A stretch of DNA of 64,000 nt from Sphaerisporangium corydalis (GTDB lineage: Bacteria; Actinomycetota; Actinomycetes; Streptosporangiales; Streptosporangiaceae): positions 246,979 through 310,978 of the forward strand of contig NZ_JANZYP010000001.1 of the NCBI RefSeq assembly GCF_025506355.1, given 5' to 3'. Position numbers and translations under genes: made by a program. This document shows, piece by piece, positions 8,203-16,468 of this stretch. The first letter of the stretch is position 1. Every line of letters starts with the position of its first letter. The notes under the pieces are model-generated. The model made no database searches. It saw only the letters and a program-made list of their open reading frames with translations, and was not told the origin of the DNA.

Positions 8203-9162
8203 TCAAACCGGGGGCTCGGCCGCCACGATGTAGCGCTCGGCGAGTTCGCGCAGCAGGATCCTGAGCTCCGGCGGGTCCAGCACGTGAAAGGCGACGTCGA
8301 GGCTCGTCAGGTATCCGACGAGGTCGCGCAGGGAGTCGCCGCCGGTCTCCAGGACGCAGCTGTGCTCGTCGAGCGGGCGCACCAGGCCGCCCGCCGGGGT
8401 CACCCGCCCGGCGATCTCCTCGGCGGAGGCCTCCAGACGGACGCGCGCGCGGTGCCTGTAGGCCAGCGAGGCGGTCCCGCGCACGACGTGGCTCGCCGCG
8501 TCCTCGGGCGGCTCGCGCGGAGTGAACCTCGGCCCGGTGGGCGTGCGCGGCCGGATGCGGTCGGCCCGGAAGGTGCGCCAGTCCTGCCGGTCGCCGTCCC
8601 AGGCGAGCAGGTACCAGCGGCGCCCGGTGTACACCAGGCGGTACGGCTCCACGCGGCGCGAGCTGGACCGGCCATCGTGCCCCTGGTAGTCGAAGCGCAG
8701 CTCCCGGTTGTCGCGGCAGGCGCCGGCGATGGTGGTGAGCGTCTCGGCGTCCACGGTCGGGCCGCCGCCCGCCGCCGAGACCGTGGCGTGCCGCAGGGCG
8801 TCCAGCCGGTGCCGCAGCCGGGCCGGCAGCGTCTGTTCGAGCTTGGTCAGCGCGCGCAGCGAGGTCTCCTCGATCCCGGTGACCGTGCCGGCCGCCGCGG
8901 CGCGCAGTCCCACGCCCACCGCCACGGCCTCGTCGTCGTCGAGCAGCAGCGGGGGCATCGCCGACCCGGCGTCGAGCCGGTAGCCGCCGGTGATCCCGGT
9001 GCTGGAGCGCACCTCGTAGCCGAGGATGCGCAGCCGTTCGATGTCGTTGCGCACGGTCCTGGTGGTGACGCCGAGGCGTTCGGCCAGTTCGGCGCCGGAC
9101 CAGTCGCGCCGTACCTGCAGCAGGGTCAGCAGCCGGAGCAACCGGACCGAGGTTTCCAACAT
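8203..9162 (-). CDS. WYL domain transcriptional regulator (YafY-like)
   Basis: A 319-residue regulator with an N-terminal HTH_11 winged helix (LLRLLTLLQVRRDWSGAELAERLGVTTRTVRNDIERLRILGY, residues about 7-48), a central WYL domain with RRVEPYRLVYTGRRWYLLAWD, and a C-terminal WCX extension. WYL domains bind small ligands or nucleic acids. The ATG at 9162 has GAGGAA just upstream; a longer in-frame start lacks support. It is divergent from the VOC gene across about 100 bases, the usual arrangement for a WYL regulator controlling a glyoxalase-like target. Autoregulation is likely but no clear palindrome was found. Confidence 0.92.
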   Translation of the reverse strand: MLETSVRLLRLLTLLQVRRDWSGAELAERLGVTTRTVRNDIERLRILGYEVRSSTGITGGYRLDAGSAMPPLLLDDDEAVAVGVGLRAAAAGTVTGIEETSLRALTKLEQTLPARLRHRLDALRHATVSAAGGGPTVDAETLTTIAGACRDNRELRFDYQGHDGRSSSRRVEPYRLVYTGRRWYLLAWDGDRQDWRTFRADRIRPRTPTGPRFTPREPPEDAASHVVRGTASLAYRHRARVRLEASAEEIAGRVTPAGGLVRPLDEHSCVLETGGDSLRDLVGYLTSLDVAFHVLDPPELRILLRELAERYIVAAEPPV

Positions 9163-9260
9163 TTCCTCAGTCTGGCAGGCATTGCGGAACCACAGCTTCC
9201 ACAACTACCAATATCGTTCATCGTAGAGAACAGCGACAAACACTGATGAAAGGTCACATT

Positions 9261-9686
9261 GTGAGCCTGCGAGGATTCAGCACGATCAGCTTCTGGGCCG
9301 ACGACGTGACGGCGGCCGTGGCGTGGTACGCCGAGTTCCTGGGCGTGGAGGCCTACTTCACCCGCCCCGGGCCGGACGGGCGCCTCGCCTACGCCGAGTT
9401 CCGCATCGGCGACCACCAGGACGAGCTGGGCATCATCGACCGGAACTACCAGCCGCCCGGCGCGGCGACCGAGCCCGGCGGCGCGGTCATGCACTGGCAC
9501 GTCGACGACCTGGACGCCACCGTCGAGCGGCTGCTGTCGCTGGGCGCCAAGGAGTACCAGCCGATCACCGCGCACGGCGAGACGGGGTTCGTCACCGCCG
9601 CGGTGGTCGACCCGTTCGGCAACGTGCTGGGTGTCATGAACAACCCGCACTACGTCGAGGTCATCGCCTCCCTGACGTCGATCTGA
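9261..9686 (+). CDS. VOC family (glyoxalase/bleomycin-resistance fold) protein
   Basis: A 141-residue cytoplasmic protein with the paired beta-alpha-beta-beta-beta units of the VOC fold: FSTISFWADDVTAAVAWYAEFLG at the start, HWHVDDLDATVERLLSLGA in the middle and TAAVVDPFGNVLGVM at the end. Metal ligands are plausible (His in MHWHV, Glu or Asp near the C-terminus), but the reaction cannot be assigned. The GTG at 9261 matches the usual SLRGF start and sits about 8 bases after AAGG; an ATG at 9246 is the alternative. It is divergent from the WYL regulator and one base short of the following YdeI gene, so the two are cotranscribed. Confidence 0.87.
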   Translation: MSLRGFSTISFWADDVTAAVAWYAEFLGVEAYFTRPGPDGRLAYAEFRIGDHQDELGIIDRNYQPPGAATEPGGAVMHWHVDDLDATVERLLSLGAKEYQPITAHGETGFVTAAVVDPFGNVLGVMNNPHYVEVIASLTSI

Positions 9687-9687
9687 C

Positions 9688-10242
9688 ATGGACGTCCTCG
9701 ATTTCTCCGATTCCGGCCGGTGGGAGTCCTGGCTGGCCGCCGAGCACGAGGTCCGGACCGAGGCGTGGCTGCGGATCGCCAAACGGCACTCCGGGCTCGT
9801 CTCGGTCACCACGACCGAGGCCCTCGACGTGGCCCTGTGCTACGGCTGGATCGACGGCCAGCGCAAGGCCGGCGACGAGGTGTCGTTCCTGCAGCGGTAC
9901 TGCCGCCGCCGGCCGAGGAGCTCCTGGTCGAAGGTCAACGTGGCGAAGGTCGAGGCGCTCACGGCGGCCGGGCGCATGCGGCCGTCCGGGATCGCGGAGG
10001 TCGAGGCCGCCAGGGCGGACGGCCGCTGGCAGGGCGCTTACGAGTCGCAGCGCACCGCCGAGGTCCCGCCCGACCTCGCGGCCGCGCTGGCCGGCGACGC
10101 CCGCGCCGGCGAGGCCTTCGAGCGCCTCGGCCGGTCCGATCGGTACGCGGTGATCCTTCCGCTGCTCAAGGCCCGCACCCCCGAGACCCGCGCCAAGGCC
10201 CTGACCCGCGCGCTCACCCGCCTCGCGACGTCACAACCCTGA
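9688..10242 (+). CDS. YdeI/OmpD-associated family protein
   Basis: A 184-residue cytoplasmic protein. The N-terminal part has the signature VTTTEALDVALCYGWIDGQRKAGD followed by FLQRYCRRRPRSSWSKVN, and the C-terminal helical domain includes PPDLAAALAGD...AFERL, both diagnostic of the bacteriocin-protection YdeI family. The molecular function is not established. It starts one base after the VOC stop and so belongs to the same transcript under the divergent WYL regulator. Confidence 0.85.
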   Translation: MDVLDFSDSGRWESWLAAEHEVRTEAWLRIAKRHSGLVSVTTTEALDVALCYGWIDGQRKAGDEVSFLQRYCRRRPRSSWSKVNVAKVEALTAAGRMRPSGIAEVEAARADGRWQGAYESQRTAEVPPDLAAALAGDARAGEAFERLGRSDRYAVILPLLKARTPETRAKALTRALTRLATSQP

Positions 10243-10284
10243 GGGTGTCTTCACGGCGGGGGCGGCGCGTGCCACAGTGCTGCG

Positions 10285-11115
10285 GTGGCCGTCTCCCCCG
10301 AACCGTTCCTGCCGCGGCACGCGACCCCCGCCGACCTCGCCGCCTGGTGCGCGGTGCTCAGCGAGGGGCAGGCCGAAGCGTCCGGCGGCTCGCCCCCCGC
10401 CGCCGCGCTGGCCGAACGGCTGCTCGCCGAGGACGGGCCCCCCGTACCACGCTGGGCCGCCCGCGCCACGGCGGGCGGGCCGGTCGTCGGCGTCGCCGAA
10501 CTGCGGCCGCGCCCCCACGACCCGCGCACCGGCTTCCTCCGCCTGTTCGTGGCACCGCCGTCCCGGCGCCAGGGGGTGGGGGCGGCGCTGCGGACCCGCG
10601 TCGCGGCCGACGCCCGCGCGGCCGGGATGGAACGCCTCCAGGGCCTGGCGCCGGCCGGCGGGCCCGGGGAGCCGTTCGCCCTCACCTGGCCCGGTATGCG
10701 GGTCCTGCTGCGTCTGGAACGCCAGGAACAGCGGCTCGACGAGGAGGTGCTGCGCCGCTGCCGTGAGCTCGCGGTGTGCCCGGACCCCGGCGGCTACCGC
10801 CCCGCCCACTGGGTCGGCCCGGCCCCCGCGGACGGCGGCCCGGCGGCCGACCAGCACGACACCGCGGTGCTCCCCCGGCACCGGCGGCGCGGCCTGGCCC
10901 GCTGGATCAAGGCCGAGCAGACCCTGCTGCTGCGCGAGCGCTTCCCCGGCGTGGACACCGTGACCAGCACCGTCAACGGGAGCAACCTGCCGATGACGAC
11001 GGTGAACCAGGCGGTGGGCTATCGCCGGGTGGGCGAACGGCTCCTGGTGGAGGTCCCGCTCACCCACCTCGCCGCGGACTCCCCCGGCGGACCGGCTACT
11101 CCTGGTGGCCCATAG
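10285..11115 (+). CDS. Tandem GNAT acetyltransferase, second domain internally shortened
   Basis: An acetyl-CoA-dependent acyltransferase of 276 residues of the two-GNAT-domain type. Domain 1 keeps the acetyl-CoA loop RRQGVGAAL (about residues 93-101). Domain 2 keeps only its end: DTAVLPRHRRRGLARWIKAE and the NGSNLPMTTVNQAVGYR segment. Full-length relatives have about 90-100 more residues between the WVGPAP linker (about residue 180) and the DTAV strand, carrying the first helices and strands of domain 2. The reading frame is intact, so this looks like an in-frame internal deletion. Domain 2 is probably inactive. The GTG at 10285 is the start. The 3' end overlaps the convergent XRE gene by 20 bases. 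Confidence 0.78.
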   Translation: MAVSPEPFLPRHATPADLAAWCAVLSEGQAEASGGSPPAAALAERLLAEDGPPVPRWAARATAGGPVVGVAELRPRPHDPRTGFLRLFVAPPSRRQGVGAALRTRVAADARAAGMERLQGLAPAGGPGEPFALTWPGMRVLLRLERQEQRLDEEVLRRCRELAVCPDPGGYRPAHWVGPAPADGGPAADQHDTAVLPRHRRRGLARWIKAEQTLLLRERFPGVDTVTSTVNGSNLPMTTVNQAVGYRRVGERLLVEVPLTHLAADSPGGPATPGGP

Positions 11116-12013
11116 CCGCCGCGGAATCCTGCACCGCGTCCGCGCCGGAATCCGCCCCCGGATCCTCCGTGGACTCCGCCGCCGGATCCGCCGTCCGCCA
11201 CTGCCCGCCGCCCAGTACGGCCAGAGCGTGCTCGGACGGGCTGCCGTCCTCGGCCTTGAAGACGATGAGCTTCTGACCAGGGGAGCTGTCGACGCTCAGC
11301 ACCTCCATGGTGGTCACCACGTCACCGACCACGTGGTGATGGAAGCGCACGGGCGCGCGCGTCCTCGCCCGTACCTCGTAGCGGTCCCACAGCCGCCGGA
11401 AGTCCTTGTTCTCCCGCGACAGCTCCTCGACCAGTTCGCGAAGCAGCGGATCCTCGGCGTCCGCGCCCGCCGCGGCGCGCAGATGGGCGACCTTGGAATG
11501 GGTGTCGAGCTCCCAGTCGAGGTAGAAGTCGTGCGACGCGGGGTTGAGCAGGGCCAGCCGCAGCAGGTTGTCGTTGTGCTCCAGCCCTTCGTACAGGCCG
11601 GTGGCCACGCGGTTCTTCGCCAGCACGTCCAGCCGGCTGTTCACCACGTACGCCGCGATACGGTCCCAGTTCTCCATCAGGCTCAGCAGGCTCGGGTGTA
11701 CCTTCTCGGCCCGCTCGGTGGCGCGTTTGTACGGCCGGGGGTGGGCGAGCTCGTGAAGGTGCTCGATGGCCTCGTCGTCGAGCCGGAAGGCCTGGGCCAG
11801 GGCGGCGAGCACCTGATCGGAGGGGTGGCGTTCCCGCCCCTGTTCCAGCCGGATGTAGTAGTCGATGCTGACGCCGGCCAGCATCGCCACCTCGTCACGG
11901 CGCAATCCCGGCGTGCGGCGGTGTCCGAGGGACGGCGGCAGTCCGACCTGTTCGACCGTCGTGAGGTGGCGCCGGGCACGAAGGAACTCACCAAGAGGTC
12001 TCTCCTGGTCCAT
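11096..12013 (-). CDS. MmyB-type XRE family transcriptional regulator
   Basis: A 305-residue DNA-binding protein. The XRE domain contains RRTPGLRRDEVAMLAGVSIDYYIRLEQGRERHP at about residues 32-64, and the MmyB-like ligand domain follows with VVNSRLDVLAKNRVATGLY, NPASHDFYLDWE and VFKAEDGSPSEHALAVL. An unusual acidic Ala/Ser/Asp-rich tail of about 30 residues follows. The start ATG at 12013 opens with MDQERPLGEFLRARR, as in the family. It faces away from the epoxide hydrolase gene and converges on the acetyltransferase, so its target is unclear; autoregulation is possible. Confidence 0.9.
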   Translation of the reverse strand: MDQERPLGEFLRARRHLTTVEQVGLPPSLGHRRTPGLRRDEVAMLAGVSIDYYIRLEQGRERHPSDQVLAALAQAFRLDDEAIEHLHELAHPRPYKRATERAEKVHPSLLSLMENWDRIAAYVVNSRLDVLAKNRVATGLYEGLEHNDNLLRLALLNPASHDFYLDWELDTHSKVAHLRAAAGADAEDPLLRELVEELSRENKDFRRLWDRYEVRARTRAPVRFHHHVVGDVVTTMEVLSVDSSPGQKLIVFKAEDGSPSEHALAVLGGGQWRTADPAAESTEDPGADSGADAVQDSAAAMGHQE

Positions 12014-12113
12014 GCTTCCAAGTTACGACGCCCCCGTCCCGGCCATGGTGGGTGCGCTGCACCCCCGCTGATGTGCGATCACGCCCCAGCGGTCACACGA
12101 GCACCAGCCCGGG

Positions 12114-13196
12114 TCACTTGGCGTGGGTGAGGAAGAAGTCCCGGACGTCCCCGGCGAACAGGTCCGGCACCTCCATCGCGGCGAAGTGGCCGCCGCGCTC
12201 GAACTCCGACCAGTGCCTGATGTCGTACAGCCGCTCGGCCAGCGGTCGCACCGACTGCGTGATGTCGTGCGCGAACACCGCCACGCCGACCGGTACCGGG
12301 CACGGCTCGATCCGCTGCGGGGTCTCACGGGACAGCCGAGCCGAGGAGGCCGCGGTGGCGGTCAGCCAGTACAGCGAGACGCCGGTGAGCATCCGCTCGT
12401 CACTGATCCGCGAGCGGGGGTCGGTCCACTGTGCGAAGCGCTCGGCGATCCAGACGAGCTGGCCGACCGGCGAGTCGGTCAGCGCGTAGCCGATCGTCTG
12501 CGGGGTGAGGGCCTGCAAGGCCTGGTACGGCGGCCGGTTCGCCATCATCTGCCGGATCTTGACCAGCCGTGCCTCGTCCGTTTCCGACAGCTCGACGCCG
12601 GCGTCCGGGTCCGGCCGGGTCGGCAGGTAGTTGACGTGCACCCCGGCGACCCGGTCGGGCGCCACCGCGCCGAGCGCCGTGGAGATGCCCGAGCCGAAGT
12701 CGCCGCCCTGCGCGCCGTAGCGTTCGTACCCGAGCCGGCGCATGAGCTCCGCCCAGGCCCGCGCGACCCGGACGACGTCCCAGCCGCGCTCGTGGGTGGG
12801 CCCGGAGAAGCCGAACCCGGGGATGGACGGGATCACCAGGTGGAAGTCGCGGGACAGCGGCTCGATCACGTCGAGGAACTCCAGGAACGAACCGGGCCAG
12901 CCGTGGGTGATGATCAGCGCGAGCGCGTCCGGCTTCGGCGAGCGGACGTGGACGAAGTGGATGTCCTGGCCGTCGATCTCGGTGGTGAAGTGCGGCAGCT
13001 CGTTGAGCCCGGCCTCGTGGACGCGCCAGTCGTAGCCGGTGCGCCAGTGTTCGGCCAGCTCCTTGAGCCGCGCCAGCGGGAAGCCGTAGTCCCATCCGGC
13101 GTCGTCGACCTCGTTGGGCCAGCGGGTGCGGGACAGCCGGTCGGCCAGGTCGTCGAGGTCGGCCTGGGGGACGTCGATGCGGAACGGCTTGATCAT
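12114..13196 (-). CDS. Epoxide hydrolase (alpha/beta hydrolase with EHN domain)
   Basis: A 360-residue enzyme that opens epoxides to diols. The N-terminal EHN domain (IKPFRIDVPQADLDDLADRLSRTRWP) is followed by an alpha/beta-hydrolase core: THGWPGS forms the oxyanion HGxP motif (98-104), the nucleophile is Asp166 in GAQGGDFGSG, and the late His is in ERGGHFAAMEVP. The ATG at 13196 has GGAGG upstream; an in-frame start at 13229 would run into the operator. It is divergent from a MarR gene with two perfect palindromes between them, so MarR-type repression released by a reactive aromatic or epoxide compound is the likely control. Confidence 0.92.
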   Translation of the reverse strand: MIKPFRIDVPQADLDDLADRLSRTRWPNEVDDAGWDYGFPLARLKELAEHWRTGYDWRVHEAGLNELPHFTTEIDGQDIHFVHVRSPKPDALALIITHGWPGSFLEFLDVIEPLSRDFHLVIPSIPGFGFSGPTHERGWDVVRVARAWAELMRRLGYERYGAQGGDFGSGISTALGAVAPDRVAGVHVNYLPTRPDPDAGVELSETDEARLVKIRQMMANRPPYQALQALTPQTIGYALTDSPVGQLVWIAERFAQWTDPRSRISDERMLTGVSLYWLTATAASSARLSRETPQRIEPCPVPVGVAVFAHDITQSVRPLAERLYDIRHWSEFERGGHFAAMEVPDLFAGDVRDFFLTHAK

Positions 13197-13226
13197 GGTC
13201 CTGCCTCCGGGGGTTCGTTGGATGAC

Positions 13227-13251
13227 CAAACGTTTATATTCCGAACGTTTG
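13227..13251. promoter_or_regulatory. Palindromic operator (MarR/epoxide hydrolase intergenic), distal
   Basis: CAAACGTT (13227-13234) and AACGTTTG (13244-13251) form a perfect 8-base inverted repeat with a 9-base spacer, immediately upstream of the epoxide hydrolase ribosome site. It is a good candidate binding site for the divergent MarR regulator. Confidence 0.6.
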
Positions 13252-13282
13252 TCGCTCGAACGATACCATAATCATTGGTGCG

Positions 13283-13299
13283 CCTAACGATCCGTTAGG
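13283..13299. promoter_or_regulatory. Palindromic operator overlapping the MarR gene start region
   Basis: CCTAACG (13283-13289) and CGTTAGG (13293-13299) are perfect 7-base arms around ATC, only 9 bases before the MarR ATG. A TAACGAT -10-like hexamer lies inside. The MarR message would therefore have a very short leader, fitting the absence of a Shine-Dalgarno site. Confidence 0.6.
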
Positions 13300-13308
13300 C
13301 TTGCCCGC

Positions 13309-13788
13309 ATGGAGAACCCATCCGATGAGACGCCAGCCAGGTGGAAGGGCCTGCCCAGCTGGCTGCTCACCCAGACCGCCGGCCACGCGGGCCGCCTGGT
13401 GGCCGACGGGTTCTCCTCCGCCGGCGCCCGCGGCTACCACTACCGCCTGCTGGCGACGCTCGCGGAGTTCGGCCCGGCCAGCCAGGCCGCGCTGGGCCGC
13501 CGCAGCGGCATCCACCTCAGCGACATGGTCGCGACGATCAACGAACTCGCCGAGCGCGAACTGGTCGAGCGCGCCCTGGACCCCTCCGACCGGCGGCGCA
13601 ACATCATCTCGCTGACCCCGGCGGGCGAACGGCGGCTACGGCTCCTGGAGAAGCGGCTGGCCGAAAGCCAGGACGAACTGCTGGCCCCGCTGTCACCCGA
13701 GGAGCGGGAGCGGCTGACCGAGCTGCTGTCCCGGCTGCTGGACCATCACGACCGGCGAACCGGAACCTCCGAGGAGCCCTGGCGCTGA
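13309..13788 (+). CDS. MarR family transcriptional regulator
   Basis: A 159-residue winged-helix repressor. The DNA-binding region includes ALGRRSGIHLSDMVATINELAERELVERALDPSDRRRNIISLTPAG (about residues 64-107), with the basic wing DPSDRRRN; flanking helices form the dimer domain. The ATG at 13309 lacks a ribosome site and lies 9 bases after a palindrome, suggesting a near-leaderless, autoregulated transcript. It is divergent from the epoxide hydrolase, its probable target. Confidence 0.93.
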   Translation: MENPSDETPARWKGLPSWLLTQTAGHAGRLVADGFSSAGARGYHYRLLATLAEFGPASQAALGRRSGIHLSDMVATINELAERELVERALDPSDRRRNIISLTPAGERRLRLLEKRLAESQDELLAPLSPEERERLTELLSRLLDHHDRRTGTSEEPWR

Positions 13789-13815
13789 CCTCATGGCGCC
13801 CGTCGGCGCGGCCGG

Positions 13816-14544
13816 TCACCAGGAGTCGAGGGAGGCGAACAGCATCCCGCCGGCGATCCCGGCGAAGAAGACGCCTATGGCGATGTCCATGACCAGACCG
13901 GCCCCGGTGTCCAGGCCGTACGCCAGGGCGTCCGTCGCCAGGTTCACCGGCATGACGCCCATGAACATCCAGGCGAACGTGCGGAAGGCGAGCATGAACA
14001 GCCCGTCCCACCAGCCGAACAACAGTCCCCACAGCAGCATCCCGAGACCGAAGAAGGCCAGGTACAGCCAGTGGCCGAGAGTCGTACCCGACTCCGGCAG
14101 GAACCACTGCGCCCCTCCCATCACCTCCACGCCGACGACCTCGTCATGCCAGAGCCGGAGCGTGGCCGGCTCCCCCTCCCGCGCCTTGGCGAAGAAGTCC
14201 GACGACACCTCACGTGTCTGCCGGGCGCCGCCGGTCCGCTGCCAGGTGACCTCGAAGTGGGTGGTCGTGGTCGTGCTGGTGGTGCCGTTGGCGTCGGTGT
14301 GCGTCGTCGTCGTGAGGTAGGTGCGCCGGCCGGCGATGGAAGCCGGTCCCCTGCCGAAACAGTCGCCGGCGTCCCGATCGCATGCCACGACCTGCCGGAA
14401 CTCCCGGGTCTGCCGGTACGGGCCGACCGCGGCCGTGAGCGCCACCACGAGCACCCCGAGGCCGAGCCCGACCAGGATCCACCGCCTGAGGGAGCGCCTG
14501 GGCAACGAGCCGCGGCGCGGCCGGCGGTACCAGCGGAGCCTCAT
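13816..14544 (-). CDS. Membrane protein of unknown function (DUF3592-like)
   Basis: A 242-residue protein with a basic N-terminus, one membrane segment at about residues 24-43, an exported Thr-rich segment (RRTYLTTTTHTDANGTTSTT), and two or three further membrane segments near 160-185, 190-205 and 218-238. The alternation of a membrane helix with a beta-rich extracytoplasmic stretch resembles DUF3592-type proteins, but the match is weak. The ATG at 14544 is the first plausible start. It ends 28 bases past the convergent MarR gene and has no operon partner. Confidence 0.65.
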   Translation of the reverse strand: MRLRWYRRPRRGSLPRRSLRRWILVGLGLGVLVVALTAAVGPYRQTREFRQVVACDRDAGDCFGRGPASIAGRRTYLTTTTHTDANGTTSTTTTTHFEVTWQRTGGARQTREVSSDFFAKAREGEPATLRLWHDEVVGVEVMGGAQWFLPESGTTLGHWLYLAFFGLGMLLWGLLFGWWDGLFMLAFRTFAWMFMGVMPVNLATDALAYGLDTGAGLVMDIAIGVFFAGIAGGMLFASLDSW

Positions 14545-14685
14545 GACCCATCCCCACGACGATCGTTTCGGTCGCCCCCATCATGCTCCCCCGCGGGGCA
14601 CGGCGCGCCGGACCTCTGGGCCGCTCCAGACGCGACGCCCGATCGCCGATTGTCATTTTTATCCGCCTGTGTAATTATTGCTCGC

Positions 14686-15105
14686 ATGGATAACAAAGTG
14701 CTTGTGAGCCTCCAGCGGATCCGGTTCCTCTTCGTCGGCATGGCGGTCGTGTCGGTGGCGACCCTGATCATCGCCGCCGTCCTGCACAACCGGCCTGACC
14801 TGGTCAACTGGGTGGTCTGGGTGCGTGGTGGCGCCGTGGCGGTGGCCTCGCTGTGGCTGATCTGGCTCGCCGGGCAGGCGGCCAAGGGAAAGCGATCGGC
14901 GTACGTCCGGATCAGGACGCTCTCGATCCTGGGCACGATCGGCATCGTGCTGATCTGCGTGGCGCCCGACAGCGGCTACCCGCTGTGGATGAAGTTCGAC
15001 CAGGGGCTGATCGGCCTGCTCCTGGCCGGAGTCGCGCTCCTGGCCACCCGGCAGGCCGTGCGTGCCGCGTTCCCCAAGCCCGCCCGGGCTGGCAAACTGG
15101 GCTGA
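14686..15105 (+). CDS. Small integral membrane protein, unknown function
   Basis: A 139-residue protein that opens MDNKVLVSLQRIRFLF and contains four hydrophobic helices (about residues 14-34, 42-64, 78-96 and 102-122) with a short basic C-terminus ending in KPARAGKLG. No enzymatic motif was recognised. The ATG at 14686 follows an AT-rich patch (14651-14680) likely to hold its promoter. The TetR gene begins 40 bases downstream on the same strand, so the pair may form an operon in which the regulator controls the membrane protein. Confidence 0.7.
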   Translation: MDNKVLVSLQRIRFLFVGMAVVSVATLIIAAVLHNRPDLVNWVVWVRGGAVAVASLWLIWLAGQAAKGKRSAYVRIRTLSILGTIGIVLICVAPDSGYPLWMKFDQGLIGLLLAGVALLATRQAVRAAFPKPARAGKLG

Positions 15106-15144
15106 CCAAGCCCGGCGGGGACGGCCGCCGATCATGGAAAGGCA

Positions 15145-15735
15145 ATGATGCCGACACCCGTTCCGCTAGACCGGGCCCACGCGACCCAGGCCCGCAGAGA
15201 ACAGATCGTGCAGGCCACGATCGAGGTCCTGGCCGAGCGGGGCTACACGGGCACGACCTTCGACGCGATCTGCGGCCACGCGGGACTCAGCAGCAAACGG
15301 CTGATCTCCTACCATTTCGCCTCCAAGGACGAGCTGCTCGCGGACGTGGTCGCCAAGGTGCTCACCGACGCCGCGGCGTACATGCACCCGAGGATCGTGG
15401 CCGCGGGCGGCCCGCGCGAGAAACTGGCGACCTACATCCGCTCCAACGTGGAGTTCATCGCCGCCAACCCCGTCCAGATACGCGCGGTCCAGCAGATCGC
15501 CTTCAACTCGGCGCCGGCGCCGGACGGGTCCGATGACATGGCCCTGGCCCTGCTCGCCGAACTGTTCGAGCAGGGCCGCCGGGCCGGCGAGTTCCGCGAC
15601 TTCGACGCCCGGCTCATGGCCATGAGCCTCCGCGCGACGATCGACACCGTCGCCGCCCGGCTCCTGGCCGGCCTCGACGCCACGGTCGCCGCCGAGGAAC
15701 TGGTCACCACCTTCGACCTCGCCACCCGCAGGTAA
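15145..15735 (+). CDS. TetR family transcriptional regulator
   Basis: A 196-residue repressor. The N-terminal helix-turn-helix is clear: TQARREQIVQATIEVLAERGYTGTTFDAICGHAGLSSKRLISYHFASKDELL (about residues 13-64). The C-terminal domain is the TetR_C type with a helical ligand pocket. AAAGG precedes two adjacent ATGs; the first at 15145 is given. It follows the small membrane-protein gene by 40 bases and may regulate it. The ligand is unknown. Confidence 0.9.
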   Translation: MMPTPVPLDRAHATQARREQIVQATIEVLAERGYTGTTFDAICGHAGLSSKRLISYHFASKDELLADVVAKVLTDAAAYMHPRIVAAGGPREKLATYIRSNVEFIAANPVQIRAVQQIAFNSAPAPDGSDDMALALLAELFEQGRRAGEFRDFDARLMAMSLRATIDTVAARLLAGLDATVAAEELVTTFDLATRR

Positions 15736-15885
15736 CGCCCGGATCCATCCCGGCGCGCGGGACGTACGACCACCACCCTTCCGCAATCGGGATGGCCGCG
15801 AATTTCTCCGCCTTGACGCGAAATGATGGCCCGACTCCTTACATAGGCACAGGTGTCCGTAACTCAAGGTGTGGAGGAGGCGGCC

Positions 15886-15933
15886 ATGGGGATGCCGAGG
15901 AGACCTGACGCGGGGCCGGCCCGTGGATGGTGA
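15886..15933 (+). CDS. Possible 15-codon leader ORF overlapping the sigma factor start
   Basis: ATG at 15886 sits behind GGAGGAGG, the best ribosome site in this stretch, and encodes MGMPRRPDAGPARGW before a TGA at 15931-15933. The GTG start of the sigma factor (15923) lies inside this frame, 8 bases before the stop. Ribosomes finishing the leader could therefore reinitiate at the sigma factor, which has only a weak site of its own. No homology is visible and translation is not proven. Confidence 0.35.
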   Translation: MGMPRRPDAGPARGW

Positions 15934-16468
15934 GCCGGTCAGGTTCGAGTCCATGTACCGGGAGACGTACGGCCTGATCACGGCGTACGCGGCCCGCCGC
16001 TGTGACTCCCCGCAGGATGCGGTGGACGTCGTGGCGGAAACCTTCGCCATCGCCTGGCGGCGGATGGGCGAAGTGCCGGACGGACAGCAGGCCACGCTGT
16101 GGCTGTACGGGGTGGCGCGCAAGGTGCTGGCCAACCACTATCGGGTCCAGGTACGCCGCCAGTCCCTGAATGTGGAGCTCGACGCGGAAATGGCGGACCT
16201 CTACCAGGCCGCGCCCGACAGCGGGGTGGAGCTGACGGCGATCGCGCATATCTTCCGGGCCCTGCCGGACGCCGACCGGGAGCTGTTGTCCCTGGTCGCC
16301 TGGGAGGAACTGGACCGGCAGCAGATCGCCACCGTGCTCGGTATCTCGCGCAACGCCGTACGCATCAGACTCCACCGCGCCCGCAGGCGCTTCGCCCGCG
16401 CGCTCGCCGAGGCGGACGTGCACTTCACATCGGAAAGCCGGTCGGCTCCCGCGAAGGAACATCTGTGA
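15923..16468 (+). CDS. ECF-type sigma-70 family RNA polymerase sigma factor
   Basis: A 181-residue extracytoplasmic-function sigma factor. Region 2 is seen in FESMYRETYGLITAYAARRC...DAVDVVAETFAIAWRRM with WLYGVARKVLANHYR, and region 4 in LPDADRELLSLVAWEELDRQQIATVLGISRNAVRIRLHRARRRF. The GTG at 15923 gives the normal N-terminus (VDGEPVRFESMYRE); a start at 15869 would add 18 arginine-rich residues of low quality. TTGACG at 15813-15818 and TTACAT at 15839-15844 may be promoter boxes, though their spacing is long. The stop overlaps the ATG of the next gene by one base, tying it to a membrane protein in sigma/anti-sigma fashion. Confidence 0.88.
   Translation: MDGEPVRFESMYRETYGLITAYAARRCDSPQDAVDVVAETFAIAWRRMGEVPDGQQATLWLYGVARKVLANHYRVQVRRQSLNVELDAEMADLYQAAPDSGVELTAIAHIFRALPDADRELLSLVAWEELDRQQIATVLGISRNAVRIRLHRARRRFARALAEADVHFTSESRSAPAKEHL

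Noticed and set aside
13816..14544. Thr-rich segment of the membrane protein as a programmed repeat
   Set aside because: The ACC/ACG run is irregular and short; it does not form a periodic DNA repeat.
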